From Schizochytrium sp. CCTCC M209059 (taxonomy: Eukaryota; Sar; Bigyra; Thraustochytrida; Thraustochytriidae), in contig KN805428.1 of NCBI GenBank assembly GCA_000818945.1, positions 89,840 to 153,839 of the forward strand: 64,000 nt of DNA, written 5' to 3'. Shown in pieces: positions 10,065-22,800 of this stretch. Both the position numbers and the translations under genes were made by a program. How positions within the stretch are numbered: position 1 is the first letter of the stretch; each line of letters opens with the position of its first letter. Below the pieces are notes generated by a model that was given only the letters and a program-made list of their open reading frames with translations, had not been told where the DNA came from and searched no databases.

Positions 10065-12179
10065 ATGCAAAACGTGACCGTGGCGACGTGCTCGCTGGAC
10101 CAATGGGCTCTTGACTTTGACGGAAACCTCGAGAGGACCAAGAAGTCGATCGAATTGGCGAAGCAAAAAGGTGCAACATACAGAGTCGGCCCCGAGCTAG
10201 AGCTCTCCGGATACGGCTGCGAAGATCACTTTCATGAGATTGATACCTTTCAGCACTCAGCCGAGGCGCTCGCGGACATTCTTAAGAGCGGCCTCACCGA
10301 TGGCATCCTCTGTGACATCGGTCTGCCCATGCTGCACAACTCTGTGCCCTACAATTGTCGAGCCATGTGCCTGGATGGCAAGGTCATTTGCATCCGCCCC
10401 AAGCTATTTCTTGCCGACGATGGCAACTATCGCGAGCCTCGCTGGTTCACACGCTGGGAGCGCCTCGGGGAGGCTGAAGACCACTACCTGAGTCCTGCTC
10501 TCGCGGCGGCCACAGGCCAGCAATCCTGTCTTTTTGGCGATTGCAGCATCCAAACGCTGGACACCCGTGTGGCCTCGGAAACCTGCGAAGAGCTCTTTAC
10601 ACCCAATAGTCCGCACATCTACCTCGGTCTATCAGGCGTAGAAATCCTTGGAAACGGCTCAGGATCCCACTTTGAACTCCGCAAACTCGACAAGCGCATT
10701 GATCTCATTCGCAGCGCCACCGAGAAAAGCGGCGGTGTATACCTCTACGCCAACCAGCTCGGCTGCGACGGTGGCCGCATGCTCTACGACGGCTGCGCTC
10801 TTATTGCAGTCAATGGAAACATTGTGGCACAGGGATCCCAGTTCAGTCTCGCGGATGTCGAGGTGGTCACGGCTGTCATTGACCTTGAGGAGATCCGCGC
10901 TTACCGCATTGCAAAGGCAAGCCGTGGCGTCCAAGCATCGAGAACGCGCCCTATTCCTGTCGTTCATGCGAACTTCCGCCTCGTCGATGCCAAGAGTTGC
11001 GACCCCGTTTCCGCCCCGCTCTCCGTTCGCTACCATTTGCCAGAGGAGCAGATCGCCTATGGCCCCGCTGTGTGGCTCTGGGACTATGCGCGCCGCACCG
11101 GCGCCAGCGGCTTTTTCCTGCCCCTGAGTGGCGGCGCCGACTCTTCGTCCACTGCTGCCATCGTGGGCGCCATGTGTCAAATGGTTGCCAAAGCCGCCCT
11201 CAATGGCGATGAACGAGTCATCGCCGATGCCCGTCGCATGGCTGGTCAGGGTTCTGACAGCGACTATTTGCCGACGGACCCGCGCGAGTTTGCCAACCGC
11301 ATCTTGCACACGGCCTATCTCGGCACAGAGAACAGTTCCCAGGGCACGGAGGACTTTGCCAAGGGCCTCGCGGAGGCCATCGGGAACTATCATCTCACAG
11401 TCAAGATTGACGGTGTCGTGTCCGCGATTCTCACTCTCTTTCGAGCTGTTTTTGGGGGCCGCGAGCCTCGTTTCAAGGTCCACGGCGGCTCGTTTTCTGA
11501 GAACCAGGCCTTGCAGAATATCCAGGCACGCTCCCGCATGCTCTTGAGCTATCTCTTTGGTCAGCTCCTGCCCTGGGTCCGCGGCAACTCAGGCTTCTTG
11601 CTTGTCCTTGGCAGCGGCAATGTCGATGAGGGTCTGCGAGGCTATCTCACAAAGTACGACTGCTCCTCCGCTGATCTGAATCCTATCGGAGGAATCTCCA
11701 AGGTGGACCTCAAGCGTTTCCTTTGGTGGGCAGCCAAGCCAGAGACCGAGGGCGGCCTTGGCTTCAAGATTTTGCAGGCCATTTCCGAGGCGCCCCCCAC
11801 TGCCGAACTTGAGCCTATCACTGACGCCTACACGCAGACAGACGAGGCTGACATGGGAATGACCTATCAGGAGCTCAGTACATTTGGCCGTCTCCGCAAA
11901 ATTTCTCGCTGCGGCCCCGTCTCCATGTTTAAGCGCCTTCTCACGCAGTGGGACCATCTCGAGCCTGCAGAGGTCGCCTCCAAGGTGAAGCACTTTTTCC
12001 GTTCCTATGCCATGAACCGCCACAAAATGAGCACCATCACCCCTTCTGTACATTGCGAGAGCTATGGCTGCGACGACAATCGTTTCGATTTGCGCCCCAT
12101 CTTCATCGACGTGCGTTTCCCCTTTCAGTTTCGCATGATCGACCGCATCTGCGCAGCTCAGTCCTCACCCAGGCTGTGA
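10065..12179 (+). CDS. NADSYN1: Glutamine-dependent NAD+ synthetase
   Basis: Makes NAD+ from nicotinic acid adenine dinucleotide, ATP and glutamine, the last step of the de novo and Preiss-Handler routes, in the cytosol. The 704-aa length equals that of eukaryotic NADSYN1. The N-terminal nitrilase-type glutaminase domain has its complete triad: Glu44 in GPELELSGYGCEDHF, Lys113 in RPKLFLADDGN and Cys174 in ETCEELFTPNSPH. The C-terminal synthetase domain has the ATP pyrophosphatase loop SGGADSSS near residues 354-361, followed by GTEDFAKGL and LGSGNVDEGLRGY. The first ATG is at 10065; an in-frame GTG three codons earlier is not needed, since homologues begin at the same place as MQNVTVATCS. The gene is intronless. 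Confidence 0.97.
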   Translation: MQNVTVATCSLDQWALDFDGNLERTKKSIELAKQKGATYRVGPELELSGYGCEDHFHEIDTFQHSAEALADILKSGLTDGILCDIGLPMLHNSVPYNCRAMCLDGKVICIRPKLFLADDGNYREPRWFTRWERLGEAEDHYLSPALAAATGQQSCLFGDCSIQTLDTRVASETCEELFTPNSPHIYLGLSGVEILGNGSGSHFELRKLDKRIDLIRSATEKSGGVYLYANQLGCDGGRMLYDGCALIAVNGNIVAQGSQFSLADVEVVTAVIDLEEIRAYRIAKASRGVQASRTRPIPVVHANFRLVDAKSCDPVSAPLSVRYHLPEEQIAYGPAVWLWDYARRTGASGFFLPLSGGADSSSTAAIVGAMCQMVAKAALNGDERVIADARRMAGQGSDSDYLPTDPREFANRILHTAYLGTENSSQGTEDFAKGLAEAIGNYHLTVKIDGVVSAILTLFRAVFGGREPRFKVHGGSFSENQALQNIQARSRMLLSYLFGQLLPWVRGNSGFLLVLGSGNVDEGLRGYLTKYDCSSADLNPIGGISKVDLKRFLWWAAKPETEGGLGFKILQAISEAPPTAELEPITDAYTQTDEADMGMTYQELSTFGRLRKISRCGPVSMFKRLLTQWDHLEPAEVASKVKHFFRSYAMNRHKMSTITPSVHCESYGCDDNRFDLRPIFIDVRFPFQFRMIDRICAAQSSPRL

Positions 12180-12466
12180 CGCGCCTGCACTAGACGTAAT
12201 AGCATGGTACGAATGTCAAGAGATTTTACAAAAACTTGAGAAGAAGAAGAAGACGAGGTAAGGAAAAGGTAACAGCCTGCCAGAAGCTTGTAGGACCCTG
12301 TTTCTCCCTTGCATGATGGTCACGAGAGGGAAAGCAGACTCATACAGAAGATACGCATAGATATTCGTCAATATTTCCTTTTCTTATCTGGCTTCAACTG
12401 GTTTCATTCGCTGGTTTCACAGAATTTTTCTTCGAGTTCCATCATCGTGCAATCGTGTCTTGGTAG
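12180..12466. other. Convergent spacer
   Basis: Short tail-to-tail spacer between NAD synthetase and the LENG8-like gene. A GAAGAAGAAGAAGA run lies near 12240-12253. No gene or RNA was recognised. Confidence 0.45.
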
Positions 12467-13486
12467 CTATCGTATCTTGGTAGAAGAAGACGAGCTGCCC
12501 TTCTTGAGCGCTTGTACATTGATTGCGCGCGGAAATCGTTTTCCCTTGCGGGACTTTAGATAAACGTACTCGAGCTCGTAGCAATCAAGGAATTTTCTCA
12601 TGTCACCTTCTGCACGCTGGCGCCCATCATGGAAGCGAAGCTGTACCTGCACGATCTTCAAGTCAAGTTCCGGATAGCTCGACTTGAGTAGTGCCTGAAA
12701 AGCATTCCGACGCACGCGCTGTAGCATATGGTCCATCAGAAAGCCACTCATATTTGGCGCGCTCTCATGCAGCTCAAAGAATCGAACGTAGGCGTTGCGG
12801 CGTACAGCCGCAAGGACAGCAAACGCGTGAGCTAGCGCTATCGACTGTCTGCTGCGCGCCGCCAAGTCGCGCGCTGTATTGAGAAAGAAGGTGTTCTCTG
12901 CATGGATTGCATGAAGCACTCGATACGCGGCAAACTCGTCGCGGAATTGAAGGCAGGCTTCACGGTCTCGCGTACATTTCTCTCCATAAGCATGTAAATC
13001 GTCAAGAACGCTGAGGCATTGGTGCATCTCCTCGAGATCTGCAGACTCTAAAGAGATGCGAGCGTTTGTTTCGTAGACCCGAATGCATAATAGAAGCCAT
13101 CGCTCGTTCTCCGCGCAGCGTTGCACAGTGAGGTCCTGGCGAATGCTTTTGAGCTGGGAGCTCGCAAAGTTGTAGTCCTTCTCCTGTTTCCACCTTTGCT
13201 TGACCATTTCCAAGGACTCCTTTAATACACGCGGCGGTCTGATCTTGCTCCAGTCTACCGCCCCTGTCAGCCGCAGGTACGTCTTCTCCAGGTGCTCGCA
13301 GTGCCCGTAGTGCGTCGCGGTGTCCTCGAGATCCGAAGAACCCCGACGCTTGCGCTTCAAGGCGGCTCGCCTCGCTGCCTTGACGGCGCCCGGCGAGGCG
13401 CTCAGAGCCGCGGGCCCTCCGTCGCACGGCGCCGGCGCCGCGAAGCGTGCTGCGCGCGCCGCGCGCTCCCTCGCGCTCGCGCGCAT
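12467..13486 (-). CDS. LENG8: SAC3/GANP-domain protein, LENG8/THP3-like
   Basis: Predicted SAC3/GANP-family protein, related to human LENG8 and yeast Thp3, which act in nuclear mRNA processing and export. Starting at the ATG at 13486 it has 339 aa. The conserved block begins near residue 60: CEHLEKTYLRLTG, then LKESLEMVKQRWKQEKDY and LKSIRQDLTVQ, then VYETNARISLESADLEE. These are hallmark LENG8/Thp3 strings. The rest is the helical PCI-like part, ending in a basic Lys/Ser tail. The frame stays open far upstream to 14176, but that part is low complexity, overlaps the start of the divergent giant gene and carries a CCTAGG repeat, so the ATG at 13486 is preferred. The protein is short compared with animal LENG8 and lacks its long disordered N-terminus. 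Confidence 0.88.
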   Translation of the reverse strand: MRASARERAARAARFAAPAPCDGGPAALSASPGAVKAARRAALKRKRRGSSDLEDTATHYGHCEHLEKTYLRLTGAVDWSKIRPPRVLKESLEMVKQRWKQEKDYNFASSQLKSIRQDLTVQRCAENERWLLLCIRVYETNARISLESADLEEMHQCLSVLDDLHAYGEKCTRDREACLQFRDEFAAYRVLHAIHAENTFFLNTARDLAARSRQSIALAHAFAVLAAVRRNAYVRFFELHESAPNMSGFLMDHMLQRVRRNAFQALLKSSYPELDLKIVQVQLRFHDGRQRAEGDMRKFLDCYELEYVYLKSRKGKRFPRAINVQALKKGSSSSSTKIR

Positions 13487-13868
13487 GCTCGCGACACCTC
13501 TTTCTCCCGAGTCTTTCCGCGATTGGTCGCTCGCTGCCGAGCCGCGCGAACCTAGGCCTAGGCCTAGGTAGTAGAAGTGGGCCTGCTGCCCATGATGCCC
13601 GCCACTGCAGGCAAGGCCTCCTGGCGACTCGGACTGGCGACGACAAGTAGACCTGGGCCTATACTTGACTTGCCAGGGCTGGAAGGAAGGCCTCCTCGTC
13701 GGCAGCCTCTCATCGCCCCTCCTATGCAGCAAGCAAGCACGCGGCAGAGACCCGTTGAATTGGCTTGAGGACTCGGAGCGCATGTCAGCCTGAGCCCAGC
13801 GAGGCCTCCGTTTGCAGGAGGGAGGGAGCCCAAGTCGGAGACGTCTCAAGGCAGACCCCATCGCAGGG
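13487..13868. other. Divergent promoter region with CCTAGG repeat
   Basis: Shared upstream region of the LENG8-like gene (-) and the HYDIN-like gene (+). Three CCTAGG units lie at about 13550-13568. The rest is GC-rich with no recognisable motif. Confidence 0.5.
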
Positions 13869-16800
13869 ATGCTGGCTCGGGGCGGGCTCGCCGCGAGTGC
13901 CGGCAGCCGCGGGCCGGAGGCGGGCGAGGACGCCGGCGCAGACGCCGAGCAGGCCCTGCGGCTGCTGCTGGGCGACCGATGCGAGGAGGCTCTCGACGCC
14001 GGGACTCTGCGCCAGGTCCTCCCACTGCTGAGACATCCAGAGCCCACTTTTAGAGAGCTCACGCTGCGAGCGCTCGCGCTGGCGCCGCGCAAACTCGTCG
14101 TACTCTTTCGAGAAAGCGAGTCTCGCACGGGGGTTGCGGATGTCTTGCTAGGTGTCGCGAGCGCCGATGAACGCATGGAAAACCGATGTCTCGCAGGGAC
14201 AGTCCTGGGCCGTCTTTTGCCCGCCTTCGAGCACGATTCTCGGCGCCAGCGTCTCGAAGCAGATGCAACTGCAGCAGTATTTGATTTGTTTCGCGACGCA
14301 TTTGAGCGCCAGAGCCTGCACCACGCGCTCGCGGCCGCTACGGCCGTCGCTCCTTACCTTGAGCGAGCCGTGCAGCACCAGGGTCCGGATAGCCCCTTGG
14401 TACAAATCTTCGTTCGGGAGTCGCTCAAGGTCATCTCGAGCGCTGTTTCCGCCGCAGGCCCTATTACCTTGGCATCTTCGCGTGCTTCGGAACTACAGCA
14501 TCCCCTCCTCCTCGCGACGCTGCTCCGCATTCTCCGCGAGCATCTCCGTGACACAGAATTCAATCGAAGGACCTTTGTCGAGCCCTTTCGTGAATTCGTA
14601 CATCAAATCTTCGTCGTAAAACGCGGACCAGCGCAGTGGGTGAACCGCGAAGCGCCCGAGTTTCTGCGCAACGAAGCAAGCTGGTTCCTCTGCAAATGGT
14701 TTCAGATTCCCAACGATGATTTCATAGTCAGGCTTGGACCAGCCGTCATCAGAGCATACGTCCGAAGTACAGCACGCGGTGGCCTTCATGCCCACTTGAA
14801 GGCTCGGATGAAGAGCTCGTCATCGAAATACGACGATGCCTGCCTTTCCGATGTGCGGCAGCTTGAGCGGCGCCGAAAGGCCAGACAAGCCAAAGGTCAC
14901 AGCCCGCCGCAGAAGAAGCACCATGACTCGTTTAATTATTTGCAGTTTTCCGCTCAAGGTGGCTATATACCACGTCGATTCTCTCTTCTGGCAAACGAGC
15001 CAACAACAACTCGAGCAAAAGGCGGGAGCTTCGAATCGAAGTCGATGCAGGCACAAAGCGCCATGTCGCTTTCTGACGCTACGTATGGTACCAAAGCGAA
15101 CGCAACAAATAGTACCAGAGTTGTAACCAGCGCAAACCATGACCATGACGCTGACGAGAACAGCAGCGATGACGATGAGACGGACGATGATGAGACAGAG
15201 CTACCCCCCGGACTCCTCACAAACCTGACCTTCCAAATGGCGGTACCATCGGTCGAGCTGAGCGGGACCAAGCGAGAGGTTATTCTGCACCTCACAAATC
15301 CCGGGAATCAGGCTGAGCTTTTTGCGCTGCAAACTTTTCCGAGCACGAATTTTGCTGCAGTCCCAGCGTTTGGTGTGGTCGCTGCCAAATCTTCCATGCC
15401 CATTTGCGTGCGCTTTGTACAAGACATGAGTGACCCATCTCTCACAGGAGCCTGCGTGCGAGGCTTTCTTCGTGTCAGATCGCGTCATGGTGTTGCGGGA
15501 GAACGAGTAGCCCTCTCTGCGTACCATGGTCCGCTTCTTGAGGTCCTCGACACCGAGTTGAGCTTTGGCCATCTTTCGTGCGCTCGAGGCTCGAATCGCG
15601 AAAGAACGCTGCCTCTCATTGTGAGAAATCGTGCCAAGGCACCTTGCAATGCCTCCTTCCAAGCCGTTGAGGATCATGACGCAGTCTTTCTCGTGCGACA
15701 GTCGCAGGCTCTCATCATGCCCGGAGAGGAGCTCTGGGTCGATGTCACCTTTCGCCCACGCGAGTGCAAGGGCTACAGTGACACCATACTGGTGAGTGCC
15801 CCGGGAGGAGAGGTTCATCGGATACAGGTCTCTGGACACGGAAGTAGTCCTCTACGCGTGCACGAGGAGGAGCTTGAATTTGGAATCATTCAGCTCGACC
15901 ACGCGAATGGTGCATCTGCAACCAAGACATTTCGCGTCGAGAACCTCGATCCATCTCAGTCAATCCCAGTCTCGTTTTCCTCAGATCGTCCAACCGAGGT
16001 GTTTGCAGAGCAAACAACGTTAAAACCCCGTGAAGTACGCGAAATCACGGTTCGTCTTCGCACATTATTCACGGGTGCATTTCAAGCTCTGCTGGTCATT
16101 GCGTCGCCAACATGCGAGTCTGTGTCTGTAACGTTGCAAGGCTTTGTAGGGAACCTCGTAACGATTCCACTTTCGCCGAATATTGGATTGCCCGTCCAGC
16201 CGACTGGTGCAACTGCCACTTTTGAGCTTCCTCTCAAAAATTATTACTCGAGCCCCGTTGAGTTGTACCTGACCGGATTCGAGGACTCGCCATGTGCTGC
16301 CTTTTTCCAATCACCAACGCAGGAAACCCTCGAGCTTCGTGAGGGAGTCACAGTAGTGATGCACCCATTCGAAGATGTCTCGCTTGAGCTGCGCTTCTCG
16401 TCGACAAAACCAGGACTCTTCCGTTTGCCTGTGCGTCTGGAACTCATGCATCCCCATCGAGCTACGTTCGGTCCGTGGTATCTAACGATTCCCTGCACGG
16501 GGGAAGACGTCAGTGGTGATCAGCGACGTCTTAAAGCAAAGCGTCTGGACTTTGCCAATCTTCGCCGTCTCTTAGCGGTCTCTATCTCTCATGAACACCC
16601 TGCGCAGGAGCTCACGGAGCACGAGGAAGCCCTTGATGTGGAAGAAGACGAACAAAATGATAGTTGCACTCCCACAGACGAAATTCCATCCTCGGCCTCG
16701 CCAGACGGCTTCGTCGCGCACGAAACCAACCTTCTCATTTCTCAGAGAGTCACTCCAGTCTTTGGCAATCCGTGTCAAAACGAAAGACCTAGGGCGACAG

Positions 16801-19800
16801 TTGAGGTGCGCAATACTTCGAGCGTGTCGCAACCTTTCAAAGCTCTTGTTAGTAGCCCCTTTGTCCTCCGACAGCCGAGTCTACAGGAAGGTTTTGTCGA
16901 CCCCCACGACGTTCTTCGCCTCGAAGTTGAAATTGATGCCAGTCTGGAAAGCGTGACTCTCGGGCCTACGTGGGGTTTTCTCAGCATTCTCGCCGAAAAG
17001 GGTGGGCATTTGCGCCCGCTCTGCTCCACGCTTCTTCAAGGTGCGGCCACAGCGCCCATTCATCTAAGCTGCCCGGACGATGGTCTGATCTTTCGTGGCG
17101 TCCACCGCGATGAGAGTGCAACAAGACTGCTACGCGCGAGCAACCATACTCCATGCCTAGCCAAAATGACATGCACAATTGTGCAGGATGCCGATGCATC
17201 TCCTTTCCGGATCGTTGTGGACCAAGAGGGCGCCGCCTTGACTGACAGAGACTATGTCATGAAGGCCGACTTTCATTTAAAACCGTGGGACCATTGCAAC
17301 CTGACCCTTCGCTTTAAAGTGGACAATGGTGGAGTGTACGCTGCGCCCTTAATTTGTGTGGTGCACGATCCGTTCGCACCTGATGCTGATTCGGAACCCT
17401 CAAAAAAGCAAGCAATCAAGGTGTTCTCCGGCATGCTGGATGGTGGCGCACATAGCAACGAGTGTGTTGCAACGAGCCCAACAGTTGTAGACTTTGGTGA
17501 TCTCAGCGTTGGACGTTCGCTTCGGCAAAGTGTTTTGCTCACGAACTTTTTCCGTCATGATCTTGCGGTAGCACTTGCTGTCGACGATGGTCCCTTTTTA
17601 ATGGCCGATAGTCAAACGTGCGCGCTCATGAACCTGCCATCCGCGGCCCAGGACCCGGCACGGCGCGCGCCTCTCGACGTGATGGTGAGGCCTGGGATAT
17701 CTCGCAACTATGTTCGTTTTTGTAGGATCATGTCGCTCTCTGGTCCGGAGGAACCCAAAAATTTGATCCTTCGCGTAAGGGCAGGGGTCTGCGGGCTCAC
17801 GACAAACTTTGGAAACCCTTCGCGCGTGTGGACGTTTTCTGAGGCGTCATCAGAGCCAACTCTTGAATCCGAATCGCCCACATGCGTTGACTTTGGCATT
17901 ATTCCAACGGGCCGAACAGCCCCCGCGCGTCTCGACTTAATTCTTCGTAATTGTGGCACCAGGTCGGTCGATGTATTGCGCGTTCAAAGCAAGCTCGCGA
18001 GGCTTCGCTGGAGTATTGAGACCCTTCCAGGCCACACGGCGGAGCAACTTCGCGCGCCTGGCATCACACCTTCCCAGCTTCAAAGAATGCGACGTTTGGC
18101 CGTACTTGGAGCTCTACTCACTCACGACGAGGCCACCGATGCACGCGTGAACGCCGTTGCGCTCGAAGGTCCAGATGTCGTCACTCACTCAGCGAGCTTG
18201 CCTTGCACCGTAGATTGGGACGAAGTTGATTTTCACCTCGACGCTGCGCAGGAAAACGTCCGCCGGGATCTTCGAGTCAAGACGCTTCGTCAAATGGATC
18301 AGGATCGTGCACAGGCTCGTTCAGCGGCGAACACTATGGGCAAAAGTGTCTTGGAAAAATCCCCATCATCTTCGTCTCGGGTCGACAAGGAGAGTACTCG
18401 TGGTGGCAGGGATGAAGAGACGAAAATCCAGGGCATCGAGGAAGATGAGAGCGAGAACACCTTGAATCGGAGAACAAGTCTTCCGCACGAGCCTCTGGAA
18501 GCATTCAATGGTGCGCTGGCTCGTTACGGAGTTGGTCTTGCAAAGCCAATCGAGACCCCGCTTCGCCTCGACCCAGGAAAACACGTCCGAATTTCGCTGC
18601 AGATGGACTTTGAGCAAGGAGACACTGGGGCAATTGACGGAGATCTTGAGGTGCACACTGACGAACCTGGGGCCGCGGCATCAAGTATTCATGTTTTTCG
18701 CATTGCCTCGAAGTTTCAGCCGGAGCTCGTGTTCGATTCGTCAGAGATCTCCTTTGGAGTTGTCGCTGCTGGGTCGCTTGGTACAGGATTTCTTACGATT
18801 CGCAATCCAGGCGTCGTAGGTGTGCACTGGAAAGCAAATCTGCAGAGAGGACAGAGCGTCTTGTTAGGAAAATTGGATCGCAATGCAGATGCAGGTGAGA
18901 TTTGCATCAAAGACAAAATGACAGGCGCCAAATCACAAGGCACCACTGCTCTTGACAATGAGATGATCCAAGATATCTTTGCGATCACACCCGCAGCATG
19001 TACGCTGGACGCAGGTCGAAGTCAACGCGTCAAAGTTGTCTTCAAGCCAACCAGAAAATTTCTTCAAAAAGAGATCCATGCCTCTCTCATCTTCAAGACA
19101 AGCCTGCTCGGAAGTGAACAGGGGACTCTTGGCCGCTCAAGCGTTTATGATAGCCTTCCAGTTGCTCTCCATGGCGCAACAGGCGCTGCTGCAGTGGAAG
19201 CTTTTAGTGATGAGATGACACCTGCATCGGACAACGCTGCGGCTCCCACAGCGCCCCACTTGTCGTTTGGCTGCATTCAAGTTGGAATGCGGAAATCACG
19301 CGAATTTCGACTATATAATTCAGGAAACATGGCTGCGGATTTCGTCGTCGAGCGGGATCCCGATGCTAACAACGTGGATGCTACCCGATTTGGCAACCTT
19401 TTCTCCTTTGTGCCTGCTGTGGGCATCATTCAGTCCGGAGAGACGCGATGCGTGACGGTAAGGTACTTGGCCAATGACCAAGGCCTGCACGATGTCACGC
19501 TTCACGTTACGTGGAATACCCACAGTAAAGTTCCTGAAGAGAGTGTGCCGACGGACGCCGGCTCAAACTTGATAAAAATTCACTGTAGCGGCAGTGGAGG
19601 ATTGCCCCAACTTCATGTGAGACAGGCAAGGATCAAGTACGAGCAGGCTATTGTAGGCGTTGCCAATCTTGCGCACTTGCAAGTCTTCAACTACGGTACA
19701 GCTGAATGTTTTGTGGCGTTCAAAATGCCAATAAAAAGTCTCCATGTGAGTCACAGCGCAGAAGGCATTTGTGTACCCCCGCGAGACAGTATTCAAATTC

Positions 19801-22800
19801 CAGTGATTTTTACGCCCACAACACTTGAGCGTGTGGAAACCACTTTGGTCGTGCACATGATTCAAGATGCTTCGGTATTCTACGAAGTAGACGTCTCTGC
19901 CTTTGTGGGTGTTCCGGACCTTAGTATCACACCCGAACGAGCGCTTTGTGGTCTCGATTTTGATGTTGCTCTTGTAAAGCAGACACATGTGCGTAGCTTT
20001 ACGGTGACAAACATTGGAGACGTGGGTCTCGACTTTGCTTGCGCCTTTCTTCGCCCCACACGGACAGCGATCGAACGTCATATGCGCCGAGCATCAGCCA
20101 TAGCAAACGGCCAAAGGCGAAACTCACTCACGCATGGGCCTAAGCGGCAGTCCCTAGACAAGTCCTGTCGCGAGTCGTGGCTCGATACCTATTCTTTTCC
20201 CGATGATTTTGAGGACTTTGTCCCAGAATATCTGACGGTCGAGCCTATGGAAGGCACTTTTTCCACGGGGATGATGATCCACTTCACCGTCAGCTTCACG
20301 CCACTCGAGCGAGAAAAGGAGTCACATGCAATATTTGCGATCCAAAATCGCTTCGACACCATCAAAGCGGAAATTCGAGGCGTCGGAGGAGATCCACTTC
20401 TCGAACTGGATACCCCGCTGCGGGTCATTGACTTTGGACTGTGCGAAGCGGGGCAAGCCTACGAGCGAACAATTCATGTCATGAATCCCGGCAATGTTCC
20501 CTATGACTTCATCGTTGAGCCCGATCCGAGCGATGCAGAATTGCGAGCAACGCTTTTGCAGTTTGCGCATGTTGCGGGAGAAGACTCAGCGCATGCCGAG
20601 AGAAACGGCGGCGCGGCTGGGCCGTCTCAAAAACCACGCAAGAGCCTCGTTCACGGAGCGAATGAACTAACAGAGCATCTTCCTCGCGCTCTCGCCAAGT
20701 TTGGCTTCGCTCTCGAGACGAGTGGAACATGCAATGCATATGGGCGCTCCCCTGTGCGCTTTACTTTCAAAGTTCCCGAAACCGTGAATCTTTCTCCTAG
20801 CACTCGCAGCAGCATTTTCTCCGCCAAGATTCAGCTGCGGCACGCCACTGGGTATGAGCAGCTCACGCTTCGGGCCAAAGAGGCCTTTGCAAGCCTTGAG
20901 CTGCATGACACGGATCAAATGCCGCTCCAGGACACCGTGGTGGACTTTGGTATCTCGGCGGTGCGACAGACACACCTGCGCACAGTTCTCTTGCACAATT
21001 CTGGAAAACTTCCTGCGGTGTTTTCTATCCAGTCGAATGCGTCCAGCGAGTATGCAATTTTCCCACGAGACGGAACGGTGGGTCCCGGGGAGTCTTTGCC
21101 GCTGCAGGTCAGCTTTGCACCCACGCTCAGCGATCGTGTCGAGGGGAATTTCGTCGCGATTTACAACTGTGCGTCGCGCTTGAGCATTCCTGTCGCAGGT
21201 ACCGGCGGCAAAGGTGTTGTTGATGTTGAGTTTGTGTCAGAGCGCGACAAGAGCATGCACGGACTCGACTTTCAATTGGTATCCACCCACGTTCTGATGG
21301 AGAAAAAGGTCTTGCTGCACAACGTAGGCCAAGTTCCTTTACGGCTCGTCTGCGAATCAACTTCGCCTTCGTACACCATTGGAAGCATTCGCATGACTGA
21401 CGTTCAAGCTGCTACCCCCGGGTACGGCTCGAAGTTCACATGCTCAAACGGCGAAGCGGAACGACTTGGTTCTCAATCTTCGCATGGCGCCTCTCAATAC
21501 GCATCGCCAATGATGATCGTGCCTCGAAAAGGTCGTCGAGGCAAATCACAGCAATCACAACAGCTGCAAAAATCGTATCAGCAAGATCACTCTGTCCCCC
21601 AGGGCGACCCTGGAGGATCAGAAGTCACATCCGGCCGCACAGGGCCAGGCCGCGGATCGATCTTCTTGCCGTCGGGCGACGATGATCTTCTCAGGGCGCA
21701 GAGCAAGCTCGCTTTAGATCACTACGGGAAATCAGGACACGACACCGAGGGACATGTCGTCGTGGAGTGCACTTTGCCCCCTGGATTTTTTGCGATCTTA
21801 CGCGTGCGACTTTTTGCAGAGCGAGAAATCACGTATGCTGGCATGCTCAAAGTCCGAAGCGAGTTCGACGCCAAGTCAATTCCCCTCCGGGCTCGGGGCG
21901 GGGGTGTTAAACTGCGTCATACGGGAGACCTTGACTTTGGACAAATCGCTTGTGATCACACCTATACGCGCACCATCACGCTATCCAATTCTGGCTCGAT
22001 TCCATCGAGCGTTGAGATTTACTGGAAGATGAAACCCAGCTCGCGCGAGGCCTTTGCGCTGTCCAAAGCGGGCGTACGCTCCGGTACAGTACTTCTAAAG
22101 GGATCTACAACCCGCCTTGGTTTACGCAGATTCTGGCATTGGGCGCTGGAAAATGTCCTCGCCCTTGTGCGAGAGGCGCGCGTATTGACGGGCAACCAAG
22201 AGCTTACAGCAGACCAGCGTGACGCCCTGCTGGATCCAGATGCTGACCTGGAAGCCTGCCTGGGTCTCCGTGACACGACCAAGAGAAATTCGGTTGCTAA
22301 AATTAGCGCCGGGGCGTTTGCGCATCGGAAATCGCAAAGTGCTGCGGCGGGGACACTCTCTGGGCTGAATGAGGCCTTTCGAGGCTTGCAGGCTGCTGGC
22401 GAGACGGCAGGCGCGCGAGTGGCGCAGATTCTCGACCGTTTTCACAAGTACCAGGAGATTCAACTCGCGCGTCAAGAGGATGACGCAAGGGATCTTTCCG
22501 AAGTCGTGCGCACCAAAGACGAGGTCGCTCGTGATTCACGGGCGCTACGGGAATTTCTTCATGCGTCCGCATCACGGCGCGAGCATGCTGCTATCAACGC
22601 TGCCGATGTCGACCCACAGCAGCAGTTTGAAAAGGAGCTCGAGGACAGTCGGTTTTCCCTCCCGCACGTGCAAGTGACGCCGCGACAAGGAACTCTGTCG
22701 GAACGCATGAGCATGGACGTGACGGTAACGCTCAATACATCTGTTGAAGGGAGCTTTGAAGCTACGCTGGTCGTGGCGCCGTCCTTGCCAGGTGTGGGGC

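Noticed and set aside
13812..13868. N-terminal extension of the HYDIN-like gene
   Set aside because: It begins with TTG; the first ATG is at 13869.
13487..14176. N-terminal extension of the LENG8-like frame
   Set aside because: Low-complexity Ser/Arg sequence antisense to the HYDIN-like gene and across a CCTAGG repeat; the conserved domain needs only the ATG at 13486.
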